Shown here piece by piece: positions 34,438-50,043 of a DNA stretch of 64,000 nt (the first letter of the stretch is position 1; each line of letters opens with the position of its first letter). Location of the stretch: positions 806,001-870,000 of the forward strand of contig JAJOHG010000004.1 in the NCBI GenBank assembly GCA_021029095.1, in the 5' to 3' direction. The notes beneath the pieces were generated by a model that was given only the letters and a program-made list of their open reading frames with translations, searched no databases and had not been told where the DNA came from. The translations under genes and the position numbers were made by a program. The stretch is from Phellopilus nigrolimitatus. Taxonomy: Eukaryota; Basidiomycota; Agaricomycetes; Hymenochaetales; Hymenochaetaceae.

Positions 34438-36968
34438 TTACGCACTCACGAGACGGAAGCAGGGGAACCCGTCAATGATCGCCGATCCGATCCCACCCCC
34501 GTGGACCTTGTATGCATTCCCCAGCTTGTCGGTCGTCCAAGGCTGGCGGATAGTGACCACCGGCATGTCCACGTTGTTGACGTTTGCGCCGGGGAAAGTC
34601 GCGCCTCGGCCCTGACACCAGTACTCCGGATGCATGACGAAGTAGCAGAACTCTTTGCCGTCTAGCTCCATGACGCCCACCTGCTGCTGGCGCTTGAGCG
34701 GGATCCTCTCAAGGGGAGCGGGGTCCTGCGTCAAAGGCTCCTGCATCGAGGGCGCTTGCGTCGAGGGCGCTTGCGTCGAAGGCGCCTGCATCGAGGGCGC
34801 TTGCGTCGAGGGCGCTTGCGTCGAAGGCGCCTGCGTCGAGAGCGCTTGCGCTGAAGGCGCCTGCAACAACGGTGCTTGCGTCGATGGCGCTTGTATCGAA
34901 GGCACAGGAGTGACGGGACCAGGAGCGGGGACGGCAGTGTCACCCTGGCCTCTGCGCTTTTTCGACGGCGTCTCTGGATTTGAATCGGGACAGTCGTCGC
35001 GAGCGCGCTTCTGGCCCTGCGAAGGGCTTGGAGCCATGCTAGACTTGTTGCGCGGTCCCTCCGAATCCAGCTTGCGCTGAACGCGGGAGGCACAAGGAGA
35101 CTCGCTGACAGACTTCGAGGACAGGCTTGTGCGCGCCCTGGTCCGGCTAGAAGGACCATCGTCTTGCGCCTCATGCAAGGAGGACCGCTGGGACTCGTTA
35201 TCAGACTTCGAGGATTGGCTTGTGCGCGCCCGGGTGCGACGAGAAGGACCATCGCTTTGCGTCTCGTGCGAGGAGGACAGCTGGAACTTGTTAACAGATA
35301 GGCTTGTGCGCGCTCTGGTCCGGCGGGATGGACCATCGTTCTGCGTCTCATTCGAATCGGACCGCTGACGCTTCTTGCCCTTGCTCTCAGTCGAGAGGCT
35401 GCGACCTCGGACATCTGGAGAGGACGGCCTAGAAATGACTGCGGACTCAGCTGACGCACTTGTAGACTTAGCAACGGCAGCGGGTTCGAAGGCGATCTCG
35501 GGAACAGTGGCAGGAGCAGAGGGAGCCGGAGAAACGAGCGAAGAGGTGGTGAGGTGCTGCTCGTTGTTTGGACTGAAGGTAGGAATCTGTTCAGGCTGAA
35601 GCTCGGAGTGAAACGTCTCCCAATAGTCGTCGCCGGTGAACCTGGCGGGCCGGAAAGCGTCGGGCGGGATGTAGGTCATATCGCGCTCCTTTTTCATCTG
35701 CATTACTCTGCGATCACTGAGGCCCAGATGTCTAAGACCGTACTTGCCGCGCGTATTACCGCGTTCTTGAACCCACCTGGAGTGCATCGACACGAGCGAT
35801 AGGTATGGAAGGCGATAGGTGCCACGTCCGTAACCTCCGCAGTCATATGACCGGGTCTTTTCCGCAATCTCGATAAACCAACTGATCTGCCTCTCCGTCG
35901 GAGGGGTCACGTTGCTCGCAATCGTCCACTGCGCACGTCTTGGGAGTATCGTTCCATCTGACATCGGCGTCTGATCGGCGCGCTTCGTCCTCCGGTACAC
36001 GCCATGGCCGAGCATCTCGCTCCCTATTATAAAATCATCGAAGTCGGACTGACGAAGCCAGCCGATGGTGCAGAGGCGGTCAACGCTCTCTGGGCTGAGC
36101 CGCCTGCTCGGAAGGTCGAAACGTCCTTGTGTCACAGACCAGCGCAGGTATTTAAAGTCGAGCATCATCTTAACCGCAGGGAAGATCTCCGGGGCACGAG
36201 AGGCGTGGTTGGCAGGTGCGTCGGACACATAGTCACGGATCTTAACGCCTTGCGCCTTGGCGACGGACATGGCATTTGCATTGCCGCATTTGATATCCTG
36301 GCTCTTTGTGGGGGTCTCACTCTCCATGCCTAGAACTGTGTCCATTATGTAGTCGAGCTCGCTCAAATCGGTGGAGTACGGCCGAAACTCGAATCGCAAG
36401 TGATCATTTTCGTGCTTCTCTTTCTTGTTCTTCTCTTTCTTGTTCTTCTCTTTCTTGTTCTTCTCTTTCTTGGGCTTGTTTTTCTTGTCGGGTGGGGGTG
36501 TCGTATTGGAGGAAGAGGTAGTGGTGGCTTCTAATGGACCGCAGAGCTATATGGACTTAAAGTCAACTTCAGGTCGTGGGTGCCATCATTAAATGCACAT
36601 ACCTGAATTTCATACATCACCTCTGTCACATCGAAGAAAGTCGACGGAGAACCACATCCCAAAGCATCCATGCTGCTGGTGCCTTCAAAGGTTTTCGCAG
36701 ACTCGTGGAGTCCCAAGCCTCCAGACTGGGGATGTGTCGGAAGAGCGATGGGCGGTACAGGCTGGGTCAGTTCGGAGGCTCGGGGACGTGGAGAGGTCTG
36801 GAGGACAGGAGGCGCGAAAGGAGCGCCGTTGCGGCTGTTGTGGCTGTTGTCGACCACATGGTTAGGTGGCTGGATGCCTTGTTCGCCATGGTGCGCTGCA
36901 ATGGCAGACGGCACGCGACTGGCACGGCGGAAGATACGGGTGATAGAATTTTTCTCTAGCCAGCCCAT
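34438..36968 (-). CDS. Unnamed family copy F, long repeat-rich nuclear-type protein
   Basis: Exons 36968-36603 and 36546-34438 join in phase 0 over a 56-nt intron placed exactly as in copies A, C and E, giving 824 residues. The N-terminus is MGWLEKNSITRIFRRASR and it shares the family SGGLGLHES motif. The second exon opens LCGPLEATTTSSSNTT and then four KKEKN units. Residues about 165-400 look globular (FKYLRWSVTQGRFDLPSR, RRAQWTIASNVTPPT, YDCGGYGRGTYRLPYLS). Then come three units of about 30 residues with DGPSRRTRARTS, a KKRRG basic patch, a run of APSTQ-type pentapeptides, and a conserved-looking C-terminus (GKEFCYFVMHPEYWCQGRG). No known domain is recognised. NLS-like patches suggest the nucleus. 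It may be the full-length form from which the small copies derive. Confidence 0.65.
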
Positions 36969-37605
36969 CTTTGAGAGTCTATCGTTAGATGGTGAGCAAA
37001 CGGGCCCGAGTAAAATGCAAAGACTGAACGTATATGCTTACAAGGCTTGGTAGTCGTGGGAAATGAAGCTTGTGAGGCAAGTTCTGGGAGATATGCAAGT
37101 AGGAAAGCTAAGATGAGAGAAGCTGAGCTGGAAGGGTGTGAGGAGCGGTTGCGGGACGATGGTAGTTGAGAGCAAGTTGGTGGCACAGTGGGCTACAAAA
37201 GACGCGTCCATTTATGCCTCGGAATGTGGCCGCGTCCATTACTAAGCAATCATGGCCAGTTCACGTGCTACGCGTCCCGACATTGTATTCTGCTTATGGT
37301 AAGTCATTAATCCTTATGAAGACATTTCGGGCCCTGCTTGCTTTTGTAGTATGTTTTGTACTGGCCCGTTGCTTTGAATGCATATGCATCGCAATATTTT
37401 ATCCTATCTTACATGCTGCTGAAGTGTTTTTTTTGTTCTCAAACATAGTGTCGGTTGGTTTCTCAAATGAATTCTGATAAAACAAGAGCCTACCTTCCTT
37501 TTCAGGATGCATCACGTGGGTGGAGTTCTCTCCCTGGAAACTTACCCAATCCGAAAGCATTCCTTGCTGCTAACTCGCTGCTAAACCACGCATATTCTCT
37601 CATAA
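36969..37605. promoter_or_regulatory. 5' exon and promoter of copy F; NOP15 upstream
   Basis: On the minus strand a TATA-like GGCATAAATGGACGC (37209-37220), a non-coding 5' exon, a GTAAGC donor near 37045 and an acceptor TCTCAAAG directly before the copy F start repeat the layout of copies A-E. NOP15 starts on the other strand at 37606. No other gene is seen. Confidence 0.55.
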
Positions 37606-38854
37606 ATGCCTGCTGCCACTCGTATGGCCTCGAAAAAGGGTGGGACTCAATCTCCGCTTACGGCTTTGAAGCAAAAAAGCATACTCAAAAATGTCAAGAA
37701 GCCCGCCGAATTGGACGTCGAGGATGAGAATGAGTTGAAGGAAGAAAAGATGGGGCGGAAGGTGAAAACGGCGAAAGGAAAAGAGAAGGAGAAAAGAGAT
37801 GAGGTGTCGGTGAAGAAAAAAACGAAGGACGCTGAAGTGAAAGAAACGGAGTCCACGAAAAAAGACAAGGCTGCGAAGAGCAAGGCTACAACCAAGCCGA
37901 AGTCAAAAAAATTGCCGACGCCGGAGTCGTCTGACGAGGAGGAACAAGCGAAGCCGCTGTCAGACAAAGCCGAAGAGGACGCAGAGAAGAGCGGTTCAGA
38001 GGACGAGGTCCTGCTGCATGGGTTCTCATCTGAGTCCGACTCTTCTGACGAGGATGAAGATTTGGACGGCGCCGCCGTAGACGTTGGGAAGCTCCCAACG
38101 ATCGCGAAGGATGATGCGACTGTCAAACGCAAGCTGGAAAAGGCGAAGAAGCAGGCTGTAAGTCTTAATTATGCCTTGGTCATTTGTTCCCGAGTGAGGG
38201 ATACTGAGCGACCTGTCTTTTCCCATTCTTATGTTGCAGGTGGAAGACCGAGGAGTGCTCTACTTAGCACGCATACCTCATGGATTCTACGAAGACCAGA
38301 TGAAGGCGTACTTCTCGCAGTTCGGAGACGTCAGTCGCCTACGACTTTCACGAAACAAAAAAGTTTATCCATATTTTCTCTCCATGCTTTCTCCCGCAAA
38401 TTCTTATACCTAATTGCCCTGCAGACTGGGCGATCGAAGCACTATGCTTTCATAGAGTTCACATCCTCTGCTGTCGCTGAAATTGTCGCGGAAACGATGG
38501 ACAATTACCTTCTTATGGGGCACATCCTCCGCTGTAAGATAATTCCCAAAGAGGAGGTGCATCCAGAGCTTTGGGTCGGTGCGAACAGGAAGTTCCGACG
38601 GGTGCCTGTGGACAGGATAGCCCGGCAGCAACAGAACAAGGTGTGTGACCGCATTGCTTGGGCTTAGAAGAAGTGGTCAAAGCTGATATGTGCTGCAATA
38701 GGCGAGGACGGATGAGGAGAAGGAGAAGGTCGAGAAGCGGTTACTCAAACGCCAGGAGCAGAAAAAGCGCAAGTTGCAATCAGCTGGGATCGACTATGAT
38801 TTTGGATCGGTCGCCTACGAAAAGACAGCGAAAAAGGCAAAACAAAGTGTGTAG
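37606..38854 (+). CDS. NOP15: Ribosome biogenesis protein Nop15/NIFK (RRM)
   Basis: This nucleolar RNA-binding protein acts in 60S (ITS2/5.8S-25S) pre-rRNA processing. Exons 37606-38157, 38240-38362, 38425-38640 and 38702-38854 give 347 residues. Residues 1-184 are a charged Lys/Glu/Ser-rich extension longer than in yeast Nop15 (220 aa total). The RRM follows: RNP2 VLYLARIP, then [19 protein letters not shown]1 KHYAFIEF, and [12 protein letters not shown]. The C-terminus is basic ([19 protein letters not shown]), ending [12 protein letters not shown] second in-frame Met (MASKKGG) lies six codons downstream of the chosen start. Confidence 0.9.
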
Positions 38855-39033
38855 GACATGACTTATATCGTCCCTTGATCTTTGTAGATATATGTAAATC
38901 ATTTCTTGCCTGACAGTTCGCGCGACTCAAAGTGTCATTAAGAATAGTGAAATTAATATCGAGTATATCAAGAGGTCTATGTGTATGTGAAGAAAATAAA
39001 AGCCATAGGGAAGGAAAACGGCTCTGACAGAAT

Positions 39034-40288
39034 TCAAAGCAGCTGGGCTTCAACAGCCGGCTCAATGTCAGCTGGATCCCTCTTCTCTGAGATAGAAATA
39101 AGGCCCGATGTCGTCACATTCGCGGTACTTGGAGTCCAACCCGTCTTCATGTCCCACTCCTTCAATCCCACCTTCGCCCCGAGCTCACGCCAGCGCTGCA
39201 GCTGCCTCCTTCTGCGTTCATCGGACATAGTCACGAGCGCAGGCCAGTACTTGGCATGGTCATACACGAAGTCTCTATCGCCATCCCACCATTCCTTCAT
39301 GAGCTGATCTTTGGAGAAGAACCCGTCATCTACGACACGCGGATTGAATTTAACCTTAGCGCGTGTAACAGGATCAACGAAGGGCATGATGAGCTTGAAG
39401 AACGCGTTGACTAGCATGGGCACGTTAATGATGAGCGCGAGGCCCAAGCGTTCCGGATAGTGCGCTTGAATGATGTGCAGCATCGTACGCGCCGTGCTGA
39501 GCGAAGGATTTTTGCCTCTATCGGCGAAATTGATGAGTAGATCAAGTGATCTGAGCAGTAAAGTTTGATCAGTTGAGAAGAGAAAAAACGACAGTAGGAG
39601 ATTGGAATTAATACGTACTCGACGCCTGGTCCCATGAGGTCGATACAACGCTCCATCATCCAGACAGCGTATTGTAGTTGTCGAGGTGTCTCAGTTGTAT
39701 TTTGTCTACTTGGGATCATGTAAAACCCTGGTCGACCTTTTGTGTCAAATCCGAAGAGGACCTCCTTTCCGGTCACGGCCTGTAAGGAAGATTCAGCTCG
39801 TATTGGCTTTTACTTCGGGTAGCTGGGAAGAGGTGTTTACCTCGGGCTCGACGTGCTCTGGGCTGAGTGTGCCGTCATAGAATCCATATTCACGTCTCCA
39901 TTTCAAGGTGTCTTCAAGTCTCTGCTTCGCGTTCGACGCGTCCCATTTGGAGGCGCGAAGGTACCTTAATGCATTCCACGTTAGTTGATATTCATTCTCA
40001 GGACGCGCTTTGATTGGTTGGCTACCTCAAAATACAGTCATCCGACTATGAAAATCAATACATCAGCAAGCATTTCGTAGAAAGTATAGTCATACGCACG
40101 AGCCACATTTTCTCCTCATCCATGAGCTCGCCCTTCTCCTCGCCGGGTAATCTGTAGTCGTCCTTGTCGAAGTGTGCCAGGACATCATTACGCTTTTCCT
40201 CTTGTTCGTCAGAGAGCTTGATGTCCTTGAGCTCGTCATTCTCAGGAATGGTAGGTACTGGGAGGGGTATGAAGTCAGACATATTCAT
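39034..40288 (-). CDS. Sec14-like phospholipid transfer protein (CRAL-TRIO)
   Basis: This is a cytosolic phosphatidylinositol/phospholipid exchange protein. Exons 40288-40100, 40045-40026 (20 nt), 39964-39841, 39779-39619 and 39550-39034 give 336 residues. A CRAL-TRIO N-terminal helical part (LMDEEKMWL, then YLRASKWD, RLEDTLKWRREYGFYDG) precedes the lipid-binding domain: GFDTKGRPGFYMIPSRQNT, LLINFADRGKNPS, YPERLGLALIINVPMLVNAF and VKFNP. The layout resembles yeast Pdr16/Sfh-type rather than classic Sec14. The exact lipid is not predictable. The 20-nt micro-exon encodes SDDCILR up to the split Arg. The alternative start MSDF is two codons in. Confidence 0.88.
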
Positions 40289-40658
40289 GAAGAAAGAGGG
40301 AGGACGTACGTGCAGAACGCGCTGGCGAATTTATGCGCGCGACGCGAGACTGTAAACGGATCACCATCGGATCACTCGGCACGTTGTTCGTGGCGTGGGT
40401 GATACATCTTCCAGATTGGGCCGACATGGTGACGGTTTTGAGCTTGGTCAGACGCTCCTCGTCGTGCGAGCTCATTCGGTCTATCCACACTTCCTCCCAC
40501 CACCACCGTCTTAGCTTGGTGCTGCTCAGTACACCCTCGATTGCTGCGTATAAGGCAGCTCTACCTCTGTCTTTTCTTCCCAGAGCGTATCGATGCCGTC
40601 TGCTGGCTCGTTGTGCGTTCTTTGTCATTTCTCTTATCAATTTATCTGACTTGCTCGA
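40289..40658. promoter_or_regulatory. Divergent promoter Sec14-like / RSP5
   Basis: 370 bp lie between divergent start codons. No gene is supported and no TATA box is obvious. Confidence 0.4.
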
Positions 40659-43695
<3,037 letters not shown>

Positions 43696-44608
43696 ACCTG
43701 TTTCATAGTCATTTTGTATAAGTTCCGGTTACCCAGCTCGCCACTCATATGTATGATTTGCGCCGTGTGCTCTCGAGCAACTTGTCGTTTTCCTCATTTC
43801 ATCGTTTGCTTTTCATCTTTATGCGATTTATAGCTTCTTTTTGCTGGCTACAGTAAATAAACGGGAGGGCTAATGTACGTTATTCGGTTTGTTCCTGTGT
43901 AAAAGAATAACCTTCTTTCCCAATTTCTTCTCGGCGAAATATAATTAGTATTCGAGCCCTTGCGGTCAAATAATGGAACAGAGCTCATTCAGTCGATGAG
44001 TGTTTAAAATCGGTGTTCGCTCTGTCAAAGCCATACTCGTTTAAGATTTTGTGATAACCTACCTGTTGATTTTGCCTAGCTTGCCCGGGTGCTACAGAAA
44101 GGGCTGAGTCTTCCAACGTGTGCATGAATTTTAAGATTCCTGCCAGAGATGTAATAAGTCTTATCGAGTTGACCTCCCCAAAGTCTGCAGGACCAAGAAG
44201 GTAGTCTGTCCCATACTCATCTGAGACTGATTTCGAGATGGTCCATAGTGAACTCCTTCAGTAAGAAGATACCTATGGGGAATAGTCTCCTTCGGCTGTA
44301 TTACCGGAATAAGGACTTGCTGAAAAGAGTAAATGCTCGTGGTATAAACGATGTCTGAGTCAACCATATATCAGCATCACCTAAAGATAATACATTATTC
44401 TTGTTCCTTAGACTGGGTCAAGAAACAGCGCTGATTTTGTACGGATGTTTCGAAAGAAATTGCCTTTTTAGGGCCCAAGTGGACACATCCTTTGGGATCG
44501 ACGCTACCACGTGCCCTATGCCCTATGCTTCTCCAAAGCCTGCGACATTCCCTGAGAGCACGCTCTGCTCCTCAACGTCCTTTCCGTTGCTTACGACGAA
44601 TTTCAACT
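43696..44608. other. Intergenic, no gene seen
   Basis: This is the 3' region of RSP5 and upstream region of the iminopeptidase remnant. It is AT-richer than its neighbours. No RNA gene or ORF with a recognisable motif is present. Confidence 0.5.
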
Positions 44609-46488
44609 ATGTATCCGCCAATCTCGCCATACAAGGTCGACTACTTAAAAGTTTCACCCCTTCACACACTTTAGTCAGTCCTTGTAAAATGCTATGGTAT
44701 CAAATTAGAGCTGATCGACTGATAGTTATGAGCTGAGTGGAAATGAAAATGGGACACCGGGTTTGAATAGCCATCTTTTTTCGTGACTATCGCGGAATGA
44801 CATAATACATGAGATGCGCAGTTGTTTTCCTACATGGCTGGTCCCGGTGGGGGTTGCGACGAGAAAGATAGGAGTTTCTTCAATCCTGAGAAATACAAGG
44901 TATGCTGTACATTTGCTAAGGCCACTCTAACGATGCTCATACCCATTCCAGATCGTTTTATTTGACCAGAGAGGCTCAGGGAAATCGACTCCGTTAGTCT
45001 AATTTAAAGCTCGAAGCACCTGCCGTTGTTTCTCAACGATATACATCTAGGCCTGCGTCGCTAGAAGATAACACGACTTGGGACCTCGTTAAGGATGTAG
45101 AGAAGCTGAGGGAGCATCTTGGTATCGATAAAGTGGCACGTCTTTGGCGGCTCTTGGGGAAGTTGATGTTACATGTGAATGCCATTTCCTCTCTTATTTG
45201 AAATGGATTTATACAGGGGTCTACACTTGCTCTCGCTTATTCAGAGGTCGGTTGTTCAACTAAATGCATTCGCAAGTATTCATTTTGCCTGATTCTAGAG
45301 CCACCCGGGCAAAGTCAAGACTCTAGTTCTTCGAGGCATCTTCACGCTTCGTCGAAGGTAAGATCGATCTCACGTAGTAATTTTGTTTTTCTGAAATAAC
45401 GACTTTTTACCCTCTAGTGAACTCAACTTCTTTTACCAAGAAGGGGCTTCCCATCTCTTTCCGGAGGCATGGTAGCTAATAAGCTAAATCTCATAGTTTA
45501 TTCACTCAACAATCACCTTCATCTTAGGGAAGAATTTATCGCCCCTATTCCAGAGGCTGAGCGAAAGGACATAGTCCTTGCGTATCATGCGCAGCTCAAT
45601 TCAGTCGACAACGAAGTGAGACTTCGTGCCGCGAAGGCGTGGTCGACATGGGAGTGAGTTACCCTTTATATTCATTGTCATCGTGGATGAGAGTTTTGAC
45701 TGACAACAATTATCCACCTCGCATACGCTTAGAATGTGGACGTCGAAGCTATATGTTGATCCAGACTACGTCGCTCGGGCCGCTGAGGACGACTGGGCTA
45801 AGTGGGCTTCTGTTAATCACTAGTTAAGATTTTATTGAAGGACTAACTTTAACTTCCGTTTCCTTCTTCAGCGCTTTTGCAAAGATCGAGAACCACTACT
45901 TCGTCAATGCAGTATGTCCCGGTCACCTTTTTACTAGCTCCCTAGAGAATTACGCCAATGCCTAAAATCGGTTGAACGACCCTTTCTCTACCCAGGGTTT
46001 CATGCGCGATGGCCAGCTGTTGGAAAAGCAAGAGATTGACAAGATGCACGTTTTATTCCTGTTGATGACCAGTTACAATAACTGCGTACTTATGTATGAT
46101 GTGCTCGCAGTCGACACATTCCTACCAGTCGTCGTCCAAGGAAGATATGACATCGTCTGCCCCGTAAGTCTTCTGTTGCCCGCACTTTTTCCCTCTGAAA
46201 GCCACTGAATGGTATCAAAGATCACAACCGCGCATGCGTTGAAGAAGGTGAGGCCCGACCTTCGTCTGACACGGCCCATTCAACTTTCATCTGACTGTCA
46301 TTGCTCGCACATTAACCTACAGGTCTTCCCTGAGCTTGAGTTGCACATCGTTCCAGACGCGGGACACTCCGCTCGCGAGCCGGGGATTGCAAAATTGCTT
46401 GTTGAGGTGCGCTTTCTATGTCTTTCGTACTTCTTGTGGTTGATACCTGTTTTCTTGCAAGGCGGCGGACAAATTTGCCGGTTTATGA
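44609..46488 (+). pseudogene. Prolyl iminopeptidase (S33 alpha/beta hydrolase), decayed
   Basis: The full exon series of a prolyl aminopeptidase is recognisable: MYPPISPYKVDYLKVSPLHT, YELSGNENGTP, VVFLHG, KIVLFDQRGSGKS, then ASLEDNTTWDLVKDVEKL, HPGKVKTLVLRGIFTLRR, GASHLFPEAW, VVVQGRYDIVCP and HIVPDAGHSAREPG. The Asp and His of the triad are thus present. Lesions: an extra T at about 44840 breaks the oxyanion motif HGGPGGG. An extra G near 45131 precedes the nucleophile segment WHVFGGSW. The 5' splice site after GGSW reads GGAAGT instead of GTAAGT. The IRHIP exon near 46110 also needs a frame change and a GC donor. The enzyme would remove N-terminal proline from peptides, but this copy is very unlikely to make it. 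Confidence 0.8.
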
Positions 46489-46926
46489 GATCCAACTTGT
46501 ATATTTCTGCGGACCACAATGATAGGTAAAGGATTAAAAAAATCATTTCATTTCGTGATCATTCATTGCCCGAGTAAGTAGCCTGTATTAGTACTAAACA
46601 TACATGCCATTTGTCCATTTGTACACGTGTGAGGGTGGTCAGGGGGGTTTCTCAATCTAAAGACCAGAGGGGAGACTTGGTTGGACACAGCAATAATTAC
46701 GCGCGAAAAGGAACAAGAGGCCGACGAGGCGGGACGGCGAGATAGCAAAGATAACACGGCGAAACAGATGGAGAATAAGTCAGATTAAACCCAGGGCGCC
46801 CCAGTTCTGAAGAAAGAAAAAGGGAAAAGAAATAATAATGAATGAAGGAGACTTTAGAGAGGAAGCACGAAAAGAAGAGAGCGAGAGGAATCGAAACAAA
46901 AAGAAAGCAAGAAAAGGGATCACAAG
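46489..46926. other. Convergent intergenic, no gene seen
   Basis: This is the 3' flank shared by the iminopeptidase remnant and the SUN-domain gene. It is purine-rich on the plus strand (46810-46920). No feature is recognised. Confidence 0.5.
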
Positions 46927-49900
46927 TCAGGCGCGGGAAGCGCGAGATGCGCGCTCTCCGTGCACACGGAAGCGGTACAGGCACGTAAAGTCTTCGTAGC
47001 CCCAGTTGCTGTTGATGAAGAGCACAACCAAACCGAAGTCGATGCCGAGCGACTTCACCTCCTCCGACACCGGGAACGTCTGAATGTTGTTCGGTGCGTT
47101 CACATCGTACATGAACGTCGCGATACGCACGTATGTCCAGTTCTTCGGAAGCAAAGACGGGTACGCAGGCTCTTCATCGGGCACGGGGTGCCCCTTCTCA
47201 CGCGCCTGCTGCCGCTCGGCGTCCTTACGCTCCCGGTACTCGCGCAGCTTCTCGAGGTTGTCATCCCCTTCGACGAAGCCCCAGACCTCCATGTGTCGCG
47301 GGGCGGGGCGCATGTCGAGCGAAACGGCACGGGGGACGTGGTCGATCGTGAAATCTGTGATGCGAACGGGCGCGGCAAGCTTCACACCAAGGTGTCCACT
47401 CGTACCAGGGAACGGCCAGCAGTATCCGAGCGCGAGTTCGTGATGGAGCGCGGTGACCGGCGAGCGCGCCAGGATTGAGGTTCCCGAAACGAGTCCGAAG
47501 AAGTAAGCTGGCCGAATCTCAAGGGTCGGGGAGGTTAGAGATGGGATCACGCTCCCGCCGCCTGAGTTGAGCGCGAAATCGACTCTTGCGATGCCATCCG
47601 CGGTACGGTAGGCAAGAGCATTCTCGACGAGTGCGCCGATAAGCGAGGTAACGTCCTGCCCGTCACTCGTCTTAATCGTGAGCGACGAGCCCGATCCTGT
47701 CCCAACCTTGTTCCACCAATGAATGCTTGAGGCGGCACCAGCACCGACAGAACCAGCCTTCGCTACGCTCTGTCCAAGCTCAATCGCCTCCTTCACGCCG
47801 CCCTCGACGGAACCTAGTCTATCTTCAAGCGCGCGCAGTTTCGCTCTCGCCTCCTCATCAGTCGACGGGCCCTCCACCTGCGAGGCCTGTTCCGACTGGC
47901 GCGTATGGAGCACGCGGATCTCGCGCTGAAGGCTCTCAAGGCCTTTGAAGGTTGAAGTGCGGGCGTCTTCCTCCAGCTTCTGCGCTCGGCCAACCTCCTT
48001 ATCAATGCGTGACTCCAGCTGGCCGACACGAGTGGCGACCTCGTGCGCTCTACGGAGGTCGTTATCGAGTCTGCTATGCTCGCTTAGCGTATCTGCCTGC
48101 AGACCCGCGAGCATATTCTCGAGCTTTAGCAAGCGTGAAGTCAATTCCTCCACGTTCTCAGGAGGCATTTCGGGAGCCGAGTAGGGGATACGTGTGCGCG
48201 TTCGAGGCACCAAGCTGACGAGATTCTGACCCTTGAGCGTGTGGTATGCAATGTATAGACCGAGACCAACGACAACATATTTGCCAAGATGTGAGAACGC
48301 ACGGCCACGCCGAATGAGTAGTAACGGCTGGAAGATGAAGATCTCGAGAATGATTCGGAGAACTCGGCCAAAGAAGAAGGTCACGAAGGATATGAGGCGA
48401 AAGATATTTGCTATGACGCTATGGCCAATACGATAGAACATGTTCACGAGCGAGCCGAGGGATGCACCTATCGAGAATGGACGAGATGACCGCACGCGCG
48501 AGCGTGATCTCGACCGTGGGCGAGTACCGTGCTTGGCAGAAGCTCTATAGCGGCTCATCTCGGGCTGTATGTTGAGCTCGTCGACTTCAGGGATGGAATC
48601 TAGACCTTGCTCGATATCCACCGATTCGTCCGTCGGACCAAAAGAGCCCAAACTCCTCGACTCGGGAGGCACAGATCCTCGGTTTGGGGGTGGAGCAGAG
48701 CCGCGAGAAACGGGAGGCTGCCGTTCCAAGGGAGTAACAGAGCGACGAGAGCGCTAAAGTTGACATCTCTTAGTGACACGGTCCCAATCAAATAAATAAT
48801 GGACCAACCTGTTCGCTCGACCGTTCCTGCTCCTGCTCATCACTCACACTAATGTCCTCTCCTGGTTTCCCTGCACGACCTCTCCTCTTCTTCCTCTTGT
48901 CGTACTGAGTAACCGGCAGACTTGTGAGCGGACCTCCACCGATATCCTTCTTCTTCTTCCGTCTCCGGCCTTTCTTCCCATCGTCGTCCTCGTCAAATTC
49001 CTCGTCTGATTCGTTCTCAAGATCCGACGTCGAGGGTCGGTATGCTTTATTGTCCGTAGACATTCTACCGCGCTTATGTGTTGCCGAAGAGTTCTTCTTC
49101 GACGTCTTTTGGGTTTCTAGGTATTCCTCCTCCTCGTCGGCGTAGTCGTAGCTACCGCTGTTATTCTGCGGAACAAACGTCGCATCGGTCGCCTGGCGAG
49201 ATGGCGGCCGAACCTCCTCTGGTTCCTGCGAGCGCTGCCTCATGAGGAAGGTAGCAGAAGATACGGCGCGCTGCGTGAGATCAGTAAGAGTATCGAATGG
49301 ACTTTTAGCGCGCCCATTCAGTCCGATAGTCTCGCCCGAGTGTTCATTGTCAACGTCGGAGCCGCGGGTAGTCGAGCCAACTTTTGAAGACGGCTTGGAA
49401 CCGCCCACTCTTCTTGGAGGGACGGCCAAGCGCCGATGAGTCACATTTTGCGTCTGTTGCTCATACTCGACAGAAGTGCTGCGCGGAATGGCACGGTTAC
49501 CGTTCCAAGAGTTCGGAGCAGTAGACGGCATGTTGTATGTTGAGGCGGCCTGCGTGAAAGCGCTGGCTATGTTAACTGAAGTATCTTTAAGCGACGCCGC
49601 GGTCGGCTGAGGAGGATTGATGATAACCCCCGGACCAAGAGACGAACCTGGACGGCTGGCGAGGGTTTCGTTGCGCTGTTTGAGCTGAGCGTAGCGGGAG
49701 AGCCGTTCGTCGTCGTCGTCCTCAATGCCGTGTAAGCGATTGGGCTGCGCGCGGCGGGAGGATGGAGAATTCGAGGGCGATGTATTCGGGGATCGCGTGC
49801 CCAAAGTGGGTGCCCTAAATATACAAGAGGAGCGTGAGCGCGTATTGACATACGAGAGCATGGAAGAAAAGAAATGGAGATATGGGCATACCCGTAGGCG

Positions 49901-50043
49901 TAAGAGAGGGGTATGGACTGATTTATAGATGGAACGCGTCTGGGGGGTATGGACTTGGACTCGTACGTCAAGGATGGGCCCTTTAGAAACGTTTGGTGAT
50001 CGAGACGCCTGTCTTGACCTAAAGGTGTACCCGAGAATGACAT
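46927..50043 (-). CDS. SAD1: SUN-domain protein of the inner nuclear membrane (Sad1/UNC-84)
   Basis: This inner nuclear envelope protein pairs with KASH proteins to form LINC bridges, attaching spindle pole bodies and chromosomes. Exons 50043-49892, 49814-48809 and 48753-46927 give 994 residues. The first half is a disordered, charged nucleoplasmic arm with basic (KKGRRRKKKKD) and acidic patches. Hydrophobic segments follow at about 480-570 (IFRLISFVTFFFGRVL, YVVVGLGLYIAYHTL). A coiled coil runs at about 590-700 (LQADTLSEHSRLDNDLRRA). The SUN domain at about 740-985 has YCWPFPGTSGHLGVKLAAP, FTIDHVPR, RHMEVWGF, PKNWTYVRIATFMYDV and a late WGYEDFTCLYRFRVHG. The start exon is inferred from a phase-2 splice and is less certain. 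Confidence 0.92.
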
